A stretch of DNA of 55,886 nucleotides from an uncultured Pseudomonadales bacterium. Lineage in GTDB: Bacteria > Pseudomonadota > Gammaproteobacteria > Pseudomonadales > Azotimanducaceae. The position numbers were made by a program, and so were the translations under genes. This document shows positions 43,360 to 52,982 of this stretch, piece by piece. How positions within the stretch are numbered: position 1 is the stretch's first letter; the number at the start of each line of letters is the position of its first letter. Where the stretch lies: positions 1-55,886 of the forward strand of contig CALHVX010000012.1 in assembly GCA_938036875.1 (NCBI GenBank). The letters are read 5' to 3'. The notes beneath the pieces were generated by a model that was not told the DNA's origin, ran no database searches, and worked only from the letters and a program-made list of their open reading frames with translations.

Positions 43360-44013
43360 CTAGACGCGCTCTTGCAGCCCAAGGTTTTGTAGATGCCAAA
43401 GCAAATCATCCAGGCGATCCCGGCCGAAGAAAATGTCGTCACCCACCACCATTAAGGGGGCGCCCCAGTGACCACTGGCGAGTTGGGCTTCTCGGTTCAA
43501 CCGTATCGATGCATCTAGGCGCTGGGCTTCTGCGGCAGCGGTCTTATCTAAGCTTGTTAGGTCTAACCCGATTGCGGCAATGGTTTTGTGCAAATGGTCT
43601 CCAGTATCCCAACCATCCACTTCAGGGCTATACAACAAAGCGCTCACGGCGCTGACAAAGTCCAAGCCGCGATCTTGCTCCGCGGCCAGTTGTGCCAAGC
43701 GGGTTAGGCGGCCGATGTGCGGTTGCTCTGCGGCCACCTGGCGGGTTTGCATGTCTTGCACAATAGGGTCGGGTCTAGGCCAACGAAAAGGTATGCCCAG
43801 GCGGGCGGCAGTGCGGGCTGTATCTTTAGCGAGATACGCAGGCCACAAGGGGTTCACCCGTTCAAAGAACGTTGCATCGCTCACCGCCAGCGGGAATACG
43901 GGTTTTAGATCGACCTGCAGATCGTATTTGGCCACCCACTGTTGCAGCGTTGGCGTCGCCAAGTAGCAGTAGGGCGAACGCATGGTGTAGTACAAATCTA
44001 GTTGTTGTGTCAT
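43360..44013 (-). CDS. DsbA-family/HCCA-isomerase-like protein
   Basis: 217 residues. The N-terminal LYYTMRSPYCYLATPTL carries SPYxY in the place of the DsbA active site; GHWGAPLMVVGDDIFFGRDR is the C-terminal cis-Pro-like signature (core WGAPLMVVGDD). No signal peptide, so probably cytoplasmic and glutathione-dependent. A paralogue-like protein of the same superfamily is encoded at 27872. First gene of the operon with MOSC, P-loop and ABM genes. Substrate unknown. Confidence 0.85.
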   Translation of the reverse strand: MTQQLDLYYTMRSPYCYLATPTLQQWVAKYDLQVDLKPVFPLAVSDATFFERVNPLWPAYLAKDTARTAARLGIPFRWPRPDPIVQDMQTRQVAAEQPHIGRLTRLAQLAAEQDRGLDFVSAVSALLYSPEVDGWDTGDHLHKTIAAIGLDLTSLDKTAAAEAQRLDASIRLNREAQLASGHWGAPLMVVGDDIFFGRDRLDDLLWHLQNLGLQERV

Positions 44014-44049
44014 GTGCCCAACGTTAGCACAGAGTTAGCACACAGGCGT

Positions 44050-45573
44050 TCAAACTAGGGTTGGGTGTACCACAACCGATGAAGATTTGCGCTTTGGTGC
44101 TGGGGTAGTGCTGTGCTCCAAAACCGCAGGTTCGACCTGGTTTTTGAGGTGGGGCAAGGTTGGCTCCACAGGTGCGAAAGGTTCAGCGGTTATCTCCTTG
44201 ATTTGCTCAACATCGTTTTTGCTCAGAATCTCAACGCTTTGGGTGGTTGGTTGAACCAGTAGGCCTTGCATAGCTTTCGGTAGCTGGGTCGTGATGACAC
44301 GCTGGCCATCGCGAAGCTGCGGGGCGCTTACCAATATTTGGTACTCACCTTCTGCATTGCGCGTTTCGCCGACCCGTTCAATGTTGATGGGCTGCAAGCG
44401 TTCGTTGATCACTTGGTAGACCCGCTGGTTTTCGTAGATTGCCTGGGGGGGTAAGGCAACCACTTGGTGCATGGCGGGTAGGGTGATCTCAAGCTCGAGC
44501 ACCTGGCCGGAGGCGGGCAAAGCGACACCGGCTTGTGTTTGCAGCGCAAAAAACGCATCAACACCGGATTGGCCGTTTGAAACCGCGCCTGCCAAACGGT
44601 TTAGGTTGAATACTTGGCCCGCATCCGTCTTGCCTGCAATGGTGGGTTTGGGTTGTTGCGCCAGTGCTTGTTGCAAAGGTCCAACGTAAGCTTCGGGCAT
44701 AGGAATGCGCAGCTCGTAGGCGCCGGCATCAGCCAAGGTAACCACCACGGCGCCGGGCAGCATTCGGTCGCCAACGGCGGCGCTGACCGACAGGATCGGG
44801 CCGCTAAACGGGGCCAGGATTTGGGTCTTGCTGAGGTTCAATTTTGCTCGGCTTAACAAAGCGTTGGCTTTGGCCACTTGTGCTTCTGCTGCAAGCAAGC
44901 GGTGTGGTAGCTCTGCCAGTTGCTGTTGGTGTCGCTGGTAGTCGATGCTTACTTGGCTGGCGCTTCTAACCGCCTCGTCGTACAGGCTTCGACTGATAAG
45001 CCGGTCGCGCATCAGTTGCTCATGGCGCGCCAACTTGGCGGCCGCAATGCGGTTCATGTTCTCGTGTTGCTCAGCGGTCCCTTTGATGTGGCGCAGCTCT
45101 GCTTGCATGGATGCTAAGTTGGCTTGCTGTTGTGCCAAGTCTGCTTTTGCTTCAACCAGTCGAAGTTGGTACTCCGCATCATCTAAGGCAACCAACAGCT
45201 CACCTTTGTTGACTCTTTGGCCTTCGCTAACCACCACTTGCGCAACCGTTGCTGAGATATCTGTGGACAGTTTTGCAACCGCTCGCGAAGCAACCTTACC
45301 AAAAGCGCGAAACCTAGGTTCTATGGTGCCGCTAGAGATTTGCAACGTGGATACAGGCCAAGCTTTTTCTTTTGGCGCTTGGGCTGTGCTGCTGGGGCCG
45401 GTCACCATGATGAGGATGCTGATCAGCAATGCGGCCAGCAAAATCAGGGCGCTTGCAAACCAACTTTTGCCTCGTTGGGTGGTTGGTCGGTAGCGCCACC
45501 AGGGTTGCCCCTGCTCTGGATGAGAGTTGGTCATCATGTCGTTGGGCAATTCATTGGTTACCTTATTGGTCAT
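44050..45573 (-). CDS. RND efflux periplasmic adaptor (HlyD/AcrA-like)
   Basis: 507 residues. One membrane anchor near residues 38-60 (WFASALILLAALLISILIMV core LLAALLISILI), a biotinyl-lipoyl-like domain (ATVAQVVVSEGQRVNKGELL core VVVSEGQRVNKGELL), a coiled-coil hairpin (about 130-235), then LAPFSGPILSVSAAVGDRM and beta-barrel regions. It links the inner-membrane pump to an outer-membrane channel not encoded here. The gene follows the pump gene with an 11-bp overlap, the reverse of the usual adaptor-first order. The C-terminal 90 residues are a Pro/Glu-rich tail. Confidence 0.92.
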   Translation of the reverse strand: MTNKVTNELPNDMMTNSHPEQGQPWWRYRPTTQRGKSWFASALILLAALLISILIMVTGPSSTAQAPKEKAWPVSTLQISSGTIEPRFRAFGKVASRAVAKLSTDISATVAQVVVSEGQRVNKGELLVALDDAEYQLRLVEAKADLAQQQANLASMQAELRHIKGTAEQHENMNRIAAAKLARHEQLMRDRLISRSLYDEAVRSASQVSIDYQRHQQQLAELPHRLLAAEAQVAKANALLSRAKLNLSKTQILAPFSGPILSVSAAVGDRMLPGAVVVTLADAGAYELRIPMPEAYVGPLQQALAQQPKPTIAGKTDAGQVFNLNRLAGAVSNGQSGVDAFFALQTQAGVALPASGQVLELEITLPAMHQVVALPPQAIYENQRVYQVINERLQPINIERVGETRNAEGEYQILVSAPQLRDGQRVITTQLPKAMQGLLVQPTTQSVEILSKNDVEQIKEITAEPFAPVEPTLPHLKNQVEPAVLEHSTTPAPKRKSSSVVVHPTLV

Positions 45574-48500
45574 TAGAAACCTCCATGGCAGCTGACGTTG
45601 CTGTTGGCCAGCGATTGGGATTCGGGTTATGCGTTGTTGTTAGTTTGCGGCGCCAGTGTTGGACTCGCGCACGTGCGTTTTCTAGCAGCAGTAGCAAGGT
45701 AGGTATCACGATAAGCACCAACAGCGTGGCGAACGACAAGCCAAAGCATAAGGTGATAGCAATAGGCGAGAAGAACAAATCCAAGCTTGAGTGGGCAAAT
45801 AATAGCGGTGCCAATCCAGCAACCGTGGTTAAGGAGGTTAAAACCACGGCGCGAAATCTCGAGCGGACCGCTTTCTCTAAGGCTTGGGGCAACGTTTCAC
45901 CTTCGTCCAGTGCATCTCGAACGAAGGTAACCAAGACGATGGAGTCGTTAACCACAATGCCGGTTAGAGCAAAGAAGGCGAGTAACGACATGGCGCCAAA
46001 GTCCCAGCCCATCACCCAGTGACCAAATACGGCGCCGGTAAAACCGAAAGGAATGGCAAGCATGATGGCCATAGGCCATAAGTATGAAGAGAACGCCCAG
46101 GCTAAAATGAGATAAATCAACACCAGGGTTAACATACCGCCCAAGGCCATGACGCTTAGCAGCTGCTCGTCGTCTCTGGATCTACCGCCTAAATCGAACT
46201 GCAAATTGTGCTTGGTGAGAATGCTTGGCAGTACCTGCTCTTTGATGTCTTTGATGATCGAGATAGTGTTGTTGATTGCGGTGTTTACATCTGCGTTAAC
46301 CGCTACCGCCATTTGCCCGTTGCGATGACGTATCACATCGATACCGCGCCTGCTGTACAGCTCTGCAACGTTGCCCAAGGCGACAAACTCGCCGCTTGGG
46401 GTTTCGATGGGGAAGCGCCGCAGTTGGCCGATGTCTTCGCGCTCCGCATCCGGCAGCATGACGCGTACCTCAACCTCGCTGGTGTCTTCGTTGAATATCT
46501 GAACCCGCTCACCGCTGTAGGCGGCTCGCAGTTGGCGGCCGATCTGGGTTGAGGTGAGGCCAATGGCTTGCCCGCGTGGTAACAAGCGAAAGATCACCTG
46601 CTCCCGACCATAGGGGAGGTTGTCGATCACGTTGCTGACGCCTGGGTAGGTCTCCAATGCAGCGGCAAGCGCTTCCGCCCCTTGCTTAAGGGAGTTCACA
46701 TCTTCGCCTCGTAGTACCAAGGTGATGTCGGGGTCGCCGCCACCAGCACCGCCGTTTACGCCTAAGGTAAAGCGTTCCACATAGGCCGGTTGGGTGATGC
46801 GTTTGCGCCACATTGCTTGGAAGGTCTCAGGGTCTAAGGTGCGCTGCTCCTCAAAGGCGTAGCTGGCTTGCATGGATTGATACTGCTCGCCGGTCACGCG
46901 CTGTTGGTTGAACCTGGCAGTATTGGTTTTTGTGGTCCAGCCGCTGATGTTGCTACCACCGGTTTCTTCGTTCAGTTCACGCAAGGTGGTTTCTAGATGC
47001 TGCACAAATTCCTGGCGCTCGCTGGGCTTGGTGGTGGCGGCGAACTCTGCGTTTGCGGTGAGCGACTCAAAGTCGAAACCCGTGACCAGATTGAAACCCA
47101 CATGTTGGCTGGCGATCAGTGCAACAGCCAGCAGCACACCGCCAACCGCGCTGACAACGGTGGTCACCGGATAGCGAAAGGCGAGGCGCACTGTGGGTAT
47201 AAAGCGCTCATCACGGAACCGATAAAAGCGGTTTTGCACTCGTACGCGCCAACTGTTGGGACCCGGTGGCTTGGCATGGGCGAGGGAGGTACGTAGATGA
47301 CCGGGTAACACCAAGAAGCACTCGATGAGTGAGGCAACAATGATGCACAGCAGTACGGTGGGCAACGCAAGAATCGAATCCCCCAACACACCGCCAATAA
47401 TAATCAGCGGCAGAAAGGCGGCTAGGGTAGTAAGGGATGAAGTCATCACCGGCAGGAACATACGTTCGCTACCACGAATCGCCGCTTCTTCTGGGGTTGC
47501 ACCATTTTCGTAGTGAGTGACTATGTCTTCGCCCACCACAATGGCATCGTCTACCACAATACCTAGCGCCATGATCAAACCAATCAAGGCAACGATGCTG
47601 ATACCAAAGCCAAAGATCTGGTAGAACAGCGCCATGGCCAGCGCAAAGCTGACCGGTATGCCGATGGTTACCCACCAAGCGGCACGGCTATTCAAGAACA
47701 TGAATAACACGCCCACCACTAACACCATGCCAGATAGGCCGTTGTTCATAATCATGGTGAGTTGGGCGCCGAGCATTTGCCACACGCTGAAATCTTGCTG
47801 GATGACCACACCCGGTGGCAGCGTTGGCCGTACTTCGGCCAGCCAGTCTTGCAAGATCATCTCGTTGGCGTAGGCATCAGCGTTGGTATCGCGCCAAAGC
47901 ATCATCTCGATGGTTGCTGCACCGTCTTTGGTGAGTTGAGCTTGCCCGGGTTGGGCGCGTCGGATGACTTCAGCCAAGTTGCCGAGCTGATATAACCTTT
48001 CACCGATACCAATGGTTAGCTGTGAGAAACCGTCGGTGTCTCGGCGTTGATCCAAGCTGCGCAGTTGCACAGAGCCTTGGCCTGCGCCCAAGTTGCCTGC
48101 TGGAACGTTCTGACTCACGGCCGCCACGGCTCCGGCGACCTCGTTAAGCGTCATTCCCATCTGTTGCAGGCGTTTGCTGCTAACCAAGATAGCAATCTCT
48201 TCGGCTGGCAAGCCGTCGAACTCCACCGCTTCGACGCCTCGAGCCAACAGCTCACGCTCCATGCTGCGGACCAATGGCACCAAATCTGCCAGGTTGCCGG
48301 GCGCACTGATCAAAACGCTTGCAATGGGCTCTAGGTCGATAGCCCGGCGGATCACGGGTGGCTCGATGTCTACGGGAAGGTTACGGATGCTGGCCACACG
48401 CTGCTTCACTTGGTCCAAGGCGTTGCTAACGTCGGCGTTGTGCTCAAACCAGGCGCGAATACTGGTGTAGCCGTTAATGGTATAGGAGCTGAGATCTTTA

Positions 48501-48724
48501 AGGTCTTTGAGGTTGCGCAGCTGCTGCTCAATGGGGGTGGTGACCAGGGTCTCTAGGTCTTCGGCGCTTGCCCCGCGCCAGCTCACCTCAACGGTCACCA
48601 AGGGTATGTTGACCGGTGGATCCAGTTGGGTAGGCATAGTTTTGGCCGCCCAGATGCCCGCCATGATCATCAATATCATGGTGAGGTTGGCGGCCACAGG
48701 GTGGCGAGCAAATAGACGAATCAA
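45563..48724 (-). CDS. RND-family efflux transporter permease
   Basis: 1053-residue proton-driven exporter of the AcrB/HAE-1 type. Twelve membrane segments in the two-fold RND layout; GIVVDDAIVVGEDIVTHYE in TM4 contains the Asp pair for proton relay (core GIVVDDAIVVGED), with the second-half equivalent TGIVVNDSIVLVTFVRDA. The N-terminus MIRLFARHPVAANLTMI is typical. TTG start with AGGGAG 5 bp upstream. No regulator is adjacent. Substrates unknown; family members export drugs, detergents or metabolites. Confidence 0.94.
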   Translation of the reverse strand: MIRLFARHPVAANLTMILMIMAGIWAAKTMPTQLDPPVNIPLVTVEVSWRGASAEDLETLVTTPIEQQLRNLKDLKDLSSYTINGYTSIRAWFEHNADVSNALDQVKQRVASIRNLPVDIEPPVIRRAIDLEPIASVLISAPGNLADLVPLVRSMERELLARGVEAVEFDGLPAEEIAILVSSKRLQQMGMTLNEVAGAVAAVSQNVPAGNLGAGQGSVQLRSLDQRRDTDGFSQLTIGIGERLYQLGNLAEVIRRAQPGQAQLTKDGAATIEMMLWRDTNADAYANEMILQDWLAEVRPTLPPGVVIQQDFSVWQMLGAQLTMIMNNGLSGMVLVVGVLFMFLNSRAAWWVTIGIPVSFALAMALFYQIFGFGISIVALIGLIMALGIVVDDAIVVGEDIVTHYENGATPEEAAIRGSERMFLPVMTSSLTTLAAFLPLIIIGGVLGDSILALPTVLLCIIVASLIECFLVLPGHLRTSLAHAKPPGPNSWRVRVQNRFYRFRDERFIPTVRLAFRYPVTTVVSAVGGVLLAVALIASQHVGFNLVTGFDFESLTANAEFAATTKPSERQEFVQHLETTLRELNEETGGSNISGWTTKTNTARFNQQRVTGEQYQSMQASYAFEEQRTLDPETFQAMWRKRITQPAYVERFTLGVNGGAGGGDPDITLVLRGEDVNSLKQGAEALAAALETYPGVSNVIDNLPYGREQVIFRLLPRGQAIGLTSTQIGRQLRAAYSGERVQIFNEDTSEVEVRVMLPDAEREDIGQLRRFPIETPSGEFVALGNVAELYSRRGIDVIRHRNGQMAVAVNADVNTAINNTISIIKDIKEQVLPSILTKHNLQFDLGGRSRDDEQLLSVMALGGMLTLVLIYLILAWAFSSYLWPMAIMLAIPFGFTGAVFGHWVMGWDFGAMSLLAFFALTGIVVNDSIVLVTFVRDALDEGETLPQALEKAVRSRFRAVVLTSLTTVAGLAPLLFAHSSLDLFFSPIAITLCFGLSFATLLVLIVIPTLLLLLENARARVQHWRRKLTTTHNPNPNRWPTATSAAMEVSNDQ

Positions 48725-49172
48725 ATCAACTCCCTATTATTATTTTTTTGGTTGTTCTGGTGTTTAGATGCCGACCAACGGGATTCGGTTTATCTAGCCC
48801 GCTTGGCCAAGTGCTATTTCAATCGCTACGGATAGATATCTATCAGGAACCATGCCAAGTTTGTGCTTGCGCCTATGTCTTTGAGATTACAGGAGAAATC
48901 TTAAGCTTGGCTGAAGAGGGAGGGCATTTGGGGTTGGTAAAATCTGTTACTTGTTGGTGAATTACACTAGTTGAGGCGAGAAATGGCTATCTGGTTAGGA
49001 TGGCCGAGGTGCGGTTTGAAGCCACTTTTATTTTCGCTAGCTACTGCCGCTTTGCGAGCGGGTTAACTACAATAACCGGCTTTGCCCGCTGTAAGGGCAC
49101 CGTTGCCTCTGAGACAAAGATTGACCGCAGGGGAGCGACACAACAAGAGCTACATAAAGTGAGGTATGTAAA
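48725..49172. other. 448-bp intergenic region between RND pump and cobS-like gene
   Basis: Divergent spacer. Short frames inside it have no recognisable homology. A TACAAT hexamer near 49067 could be a -10 element for the cobS-like gene, but no matching -35 was found. No convincing hairpin, repeat or riboswitch was seen. Confidence 0.4.
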
Positions 49173-50174
49173 GTGAGTGATACCAATAAAGAACTAGACG
49201 CCAGCCTGACCCCCAGTGCTCGGGTGAATGTGCATGACGCCTTTGGTATCGACCAAGACCTTGAGGTCCCGGCCTTTCCGGAAGCCAGCGATCATGTACC
49301 CGCTATTGACCCGGACTATCGTTTTGACCATGACACCACTTTGGCCATTCTTGCCGGCTTTGCACACAATCGTCGAGTGATGATTCAGGGTTACCACGGC
49401 ACCGGTAAATCTACCCACGTAGAGCAAGTGGCAGCGCGATTGAACTGGCCTTGTGTGCGCGTGAACCTTGATAGCCATATCAGCCGCATTGATTTGATTG
49501 GCAAAGATGCCATCGTGTTGAAAGACGGTAAGCAGATCACTGAATTCAAAGAGGGCATCTTGCCTTGGGCGCTGCAGCATCAAGTGGCGTTGGTGTTTGA
49601 TGAGTACGACGCCGGGCGTCCAGACGTGATGTTTGTTATCCAACGTGTTTTGGAAGTTGAAGGTAAGCTGACGCTGCTGGATCAAAACAAGGTCATCACA
49701 CCGCATCCTCACTTCCGTTTGTTTGCAACCACCAACACCATTGGTTTGGGGGATAGCACTGGTCTTTACCATGGCACGCAGCAGATTAACCAAGGCCAAA
49801 TGGACCGTTGGAGCGTTGTGACTACGCTGAACTACCTAGAGCACGATGCCGAAGTAAACATTGTGTTGGGTAAGTCCCCGAGCTTCCAAGCGACACCAGA
49901 AGGACAGCGCCAGATCAGCAACATGGTCAGCGTTGCGGACCTCACGCGTCGCGGTTTCATCAATGGTGATGTGTCGGTGGTTATGTCACCGCGAACCGTA
50001 CTGACTTGGGCGCAAAACGCTGAAATTTTTGGCGATGTTGGCTTCGCTTTCCGCGTGACCTTCTTGAACAAGTGTGACGAGTTGGAGCGCCCCATTGTGG
50101 CCGAGTACTACCAGCGTTGCATGGGCCAGGACTTAGGTGATGCCACTGCAGGAATTGCGCTCAAGAGCGCGTAA
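49173..50174 (+). CDS. CobS-like MoxR-type AAA+ ATPase
   Basis: 333 residues. Walker A G73-YHGTGKST81 and Walker [11 protein letters not shown] (D143, E144) are intact; [18 protein letters not shown] and [21 protein letters not shown] (cores [20 protein letters not shown]) are typical of CobS, the ATPase of aerobic cobaltochelatase. GTG start with GTGAGG upstream. Paired with a CobT-like gene 18 bp later, but no cobN or corrin genes are in the window, so the pair may serve another metal-insertion or remodelling role. Confidence 0.9.
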   Translation: MSDTNKELDASLTPSARVNVHDAFGIDQDLEVPAFPEASDHVPAIDPDYRFDHDTTLAILAGFAHNRRVMIQGYHGTGKSTHVEQVAARLNWPCVRVNLDSHISRIDLIGKDAIVLKDGKQITEFKEGILPWALQHQVALVFDEYDAGRPDVMFVIQRVLEVEGKLTLLDQNKVITPHPHFRLFATTNTIGLGDSTGLYHGTQQINQGQMDRWSVVTTLNYLEHDAEVNIVLGKSPSFQATPEGQRQISNMVSVADLTRRGFINGDVSVVMSPRTVLTWAQNAEIFGDVGFAFRVTFLNKCDELERPIVAEYYQRCMGQDLGDATAGIALKSA

Positions 50175-50192
50175 GCAACCGATGGTCAAACG

Positions 50193-52001
50193 ATGAGCGA
50201 TGCGGAACACCCGTTAGAACCCTTTAAGCGGGCCACCACGGCAACCATTAAAGCCATTGCGGGTGATGATGAGCTAGAGGTTACCTTTGGCCAAGGCAGC
50301 CCGTCTGTGCGTGGTAATCGTATTCGGGTGCCTTTGCCTGGCGTGGGTAGCACGCAGGATGAGATCGACGCGGTGCGCGGTATTGGGGATGAGTTTGCGC
50401 TTAAGATTCGATATCACGATGCAGCGCTGCACGCGAGCCGCAGTCCTAGCGGCGGCACCGCTGCAGAAATGTTTCAGTGGATCGAAGATGCTCGAGTTGC
50501 CGCCATTGGCGCATCGCGTATGGAAGGTGTGGCGCAAAACCTGGATTCCTATCTTGAGGTGCAGTGTAAGCAAGCGGCTTTTGATACGGTTACCGTGGAG
50601 TCTGAAGCGCCATTGAGTGTGGCGGTGGGTTTGCTGGTGCGCCAGCAGCTAACCGGTCGCGAGTTACCGCCTTCGGCAGAAAATGTTGTGTCGTTCTGGC
50701 GCGACTACATTAACGAGCATGCGCACGACGATATCGAAGCGCTGCGCGATTGCCTGCAAGACCAAAATGAATTTGCTGAAGTCTGTCGTTCGATTATTGC
50801 GGATCTTGGTTTGGCGAGCGAACTCGATGACCCGCCCCAAGGGGATGAAGCGCAAGACGATGCAGAGACCGTAGACGAAGGGCCGGAAGACGACAGCGAA
50901 GCTAGCCCAGAGGATGTGGTGCTAGACGAAGACGCCATGGCGGAAGAAAGTGCCGATGGTGACGCGACCATGGTGGAGATGGACGCGGACATGGACATGG
51001 ACGAGATGGGCGCGGAGTCGGATCCCGACGAAGCACCACAGAACATGCCGGATGATTCCGGGCGCATCAACGTCAACTTCAACTACGCCGCGTACTCTGA
51101 AGAGTACGACGAAACCATTCGCGCTGAAGAGCTGTGTGAGAACGAAGAGCTGATTCGCCTGCGCGCTTTGTTAGATCAGCAGTTGGTTGCTTTGCAGCAC
51201 ACCACCTCGAAGCTTGCTAACCGATTGCAACGCAGGCTCATGGCTAAGCAAAACCGGACTTGGGAGTTTGATCTCGAAGAAGGCATGTTAGACGCGGCAC
51301 GCTTATCCCAGGTGATCATCGACCCGATGAACCCGCTGGCCTACAAGCGCGAAAAAGAAATGAAGTTCCGCGATACCGTGGTCACCATGCTCATTGATAG
51401 CTCTGGGTCCATGCGCGGACGCTCCATTACCATCGCGGCGATGTGTGCGGATATTTTAGGTCGCATCTTAGAGCGTTGCTCGGTGCGTGTTGAGATATTA
51501 GGTTTCACCACCCGTGCTTGGCGTGGTGGTCAGTCACGTGAGGCTTGGATTGCTGCTGGCAAGCAAGCTAACCCTGGTCGACTAAACGACTTGCGACACA
51601 TCATCTACAAAGCGGCCGATGACCCTTGGCAGCGCAGCAAGCGCAACTTGGGCTTGATGATGCGAGAAGAGTTGCTGAAGGAAAATATCGACGGCGAAGC
51701 ACTGATCTGGGCACATAACCGTATTGTGACGCGCCAAGAGCAGCGCAAGGTCATGATGGTCATCTCAGATGGATTGCCCGTGGATAACTCCACCCTGTTG
51801 GTGAACCCGTCGAGTTACTTAGAGCAGCACCTTAAGTACGCGATCGATATGATCGAAAATAAGTCGCCGGTTGAGTTGGTGGCTATTGGTATTGGTCATG
51901 ATGTGACCCACCATTACGATCGGGCGGTAACCATTACCGATGCCGAGCAGCTTGGTGGTGCAATGACCGACCAGCTGGCGGAGCTGTTTGACGTTAAGTA
52001 G
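50193..52001 (+). CDS. CobT-like VWA-domain protein
   Basis: 602 residues. Structured N-terminal part (1-210), a strongly acidic Asp/Glu/Met-rich linker (about 212-290), and a C-terminal VWA domain with the metal-ion-dependent adhesion site D402-SSGS406 ([13 protein letters not shown]) and later [13 protein letters not shown]. This is the CobT layout: it forms ring complexes with CobS that drive metal insertion by a third chelatase subunit. That third subunit (CobN) is not seen. Runs with the cobS-like gene as one operon. Confidence 0.9.
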   Translation: MSDAEHPLEPFKRATTATIKAIAGDDELEVTFGQGSPSVRGNRIRVPLPGVGSTQDEIDAVRGIGDEFALKIRYHDAALHASRSPSGGTAAEMFQWIEDARVAAIGASRMEGVAQNLDSYLEVQCKQAAFDTVTVESEAPLSVAVGLLVRQQLTGRELPPSAENVVSFWRDYINEHAHDDIEALRDCLQDQNEFAEVCRSIIADLGLASELDDPPQGDEAQDDAETVDEGPEDDSEASPEDVVLDEDAMAEESADGDATMVEMDADMDMDEMGAESDPDEAPQNMPDDSGRINVNFNYAAYSEEYDETIRAEELCENEELIRLRALLDQQLVALQHTTSKLANRLQRRLMAKQNRTWEFDLEEGMLDAARLSQVIIDPMNPLAYKREKEMKFRDTVVTMLIDSSGSMRGRSITIAAMCADILGRILERCSVRVEILGFTTRAWRGGQSREAWIAAGKQANPGRLNDLRHIIYKAADDPWQRSKRNLGLMMREELLKENIDGEALIWAHNRIVTRQEQRKVMMVISDGLPVDNSTLLVNPSSYLEQHLKYAIDMIENKSPVELVAIGIGHDVTHHYDRAVTITDAEQLGGAMTDQLAELFDVK

Positions 52002-52012
52002 TCGGTTGGTTG

Positions 52013-52036
52013 GTCCTTCAGCTGTTGCTGAAGGAC
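52013..52036. terminator. 10-bp perfect stem-loop after cobT-like gene
   Basis: GTCCTTCAGC and GCTGAAGGAC pair perfectly around a TGTT loop, 11 bp after the cobT-like stop and 19 bp before the stop of the convergent ABM gene. A strong candidate for a bidirectional terminator, although TTAAAG rather than a T-tract follows. Confidence 0.6.
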
Positions 52037-52055
52037 TTAAAGAGTTAGCCGTTAC

Positions 52056-52340
52056 CTAACCTAAGACCGTCATACGAACGATTTCAGGGGCACCACCCAT
52101 CAGGCCTTTGAAACTAGCACCAGAAGCTTTGAAGTGGTCAGACTGACCGTGAGCGGCCAACGCCGCTTCGTCTTCGTAGAGTTCCATAACCATGTAGCCA
52201 CCGTCGGCATCTTTGCACAGCTTGTACAGGTGGTTGCCGGGCTCGTTGGCTTCGACTTGTGCAGCCAGGGCTAGCATGGCTTTCTCGAATTCGGCTTCTT
52301 TGCCTGCGATTACGTTTAGCTTAGCGGTTACTGCCAGCAT
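52056..52340 (-). CDS. ABM-domain putative quinol monooxygenase (YgiN-like)
   Basis: 94 residues, a single ferredoxin-like ABM domain: AVTAKLNVIAGKEAEFEKAML, EPGNHLYKLCKD, YMVMELYEDEAALAAHGQSDHF (cores LNVIAGKEAEFEKA, ELYEDEAALAAH). Members are small dimeric cofactor-free monooxygenases or similar sensors. It has the best ribosome site in the window, GGAGG 8 bp before the ATG, suggesting high expression. Unlinked to its neighbours by strand. Confidence 0.87.
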   Translation of the reverse strand: MLAVTAKLNVIAGKEAEFEKAMLALAAQVEANEPGNHLYKLCKDADGGYMVMELYEDEAALAAHGQSDHFKASGASFKGLMGGAPEIVRMTVLG

Positions 52341-52439
52341 AGGTTGTCCTCCGGTTTGGCATAGTGTTTAGATCATGCCTAGATTAAGTGTTGCTACTAA
52401 TTGTTGTTTAAGAATTGTCGACCAAGGATAAGGACTACC

Positions 52440-52982
52440 ATGCACCGGCGCAATCTGTTGGAAAAATTGGCGGAGTATCAAACGCGATATCCCGCCGAGC
52501 AAACGACTATCGACCGCTTTCAAACGCTGATTTCAGAACACGCCAATTGCTTTGAACGCGATTGCTGGGCGGGGCATATTACGGGCTCCTCGTGGTTAGT
52601 AGACCCTTCTGCTCAGCGCTTGCTGCTCACCCACCACCGCAAGCTAGACATGTGGCTGCAGCTGGGCGGCCATAGCGATGGGGATCCGGATAGCCAAGCC
52701 GTGGCGATGCGCGAAGCGCAAGAAGAGTCTGGTCTTGATGTTGAGCTGCTATCGCCCCACATTTTTGATATTGATGTACACGAGATTCCCGCGCGCAAAG
52801 AGGACCCCGCCCACTTTCATTTTGATGTGCGTTACTGCTTGCAGGCGCAAGGCGACGATTTTGCGGTGAGCGAAGAGTCGCTAGCCCTGGCCTGGGTGGA
52901 TATTGAGGCGCTGGAGCGCTACACCACCGAATCCTCCATTTTACGCATGCGCGACAAGTGGCGCGCTTCCCAACCCCACTAG
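52440..52982 (+). CDS. Nudix hydrolase
   Basis: 180 residues from the ATG at 52440 (AAGGA upstream). The Nudix box is G77...REAQEESGL (91-99), complete for the metal-binding REUxEExGU part, but the Glu usually found 8 before the Arg is Pro83. This variant is seen in Nudix proteins with a GGHxDGD start and probably keeps activity. It hydrolyses a nucleoside diphosphate linked to another moiety; the substrate is unknown. Confidence 0.87.
   Translation: MHRRNLLEKLAEYQTRYPAEQTTIDRFQTLISEHANCFERDCWAGHITGSSWLVDPSAQRLLLTHHRKLDMWLQLGGHSDGDPDSQAVAMREAQEESGLDVELLSPHIFDIDVHEIPARKEDPAHFHFDVRYCLQAQGDDFAVSEESLALAWVDIEALERYTTESSILRMRDKWRASQPH

Noticed and set aside
45429-46022. 197-codon plus-strand open frame over the RND adaptor/permease junction
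   Set aside because: Spans two real genes antisense and has no domain pattern.
48748-48960. 70-codon frame in the gap between the RND pump and cobS-like genes
   Set aside because: No ribosome site, no domain, no coding-like composition compared with neighbours.
49194-49799. 201-codon open frame on the minus strand opposite the cobS-like gene
   Set aside because: Composition and lack of any recognisable motif mark it as a shadow of a conserved coding sequence with strong AAA+ motifs.
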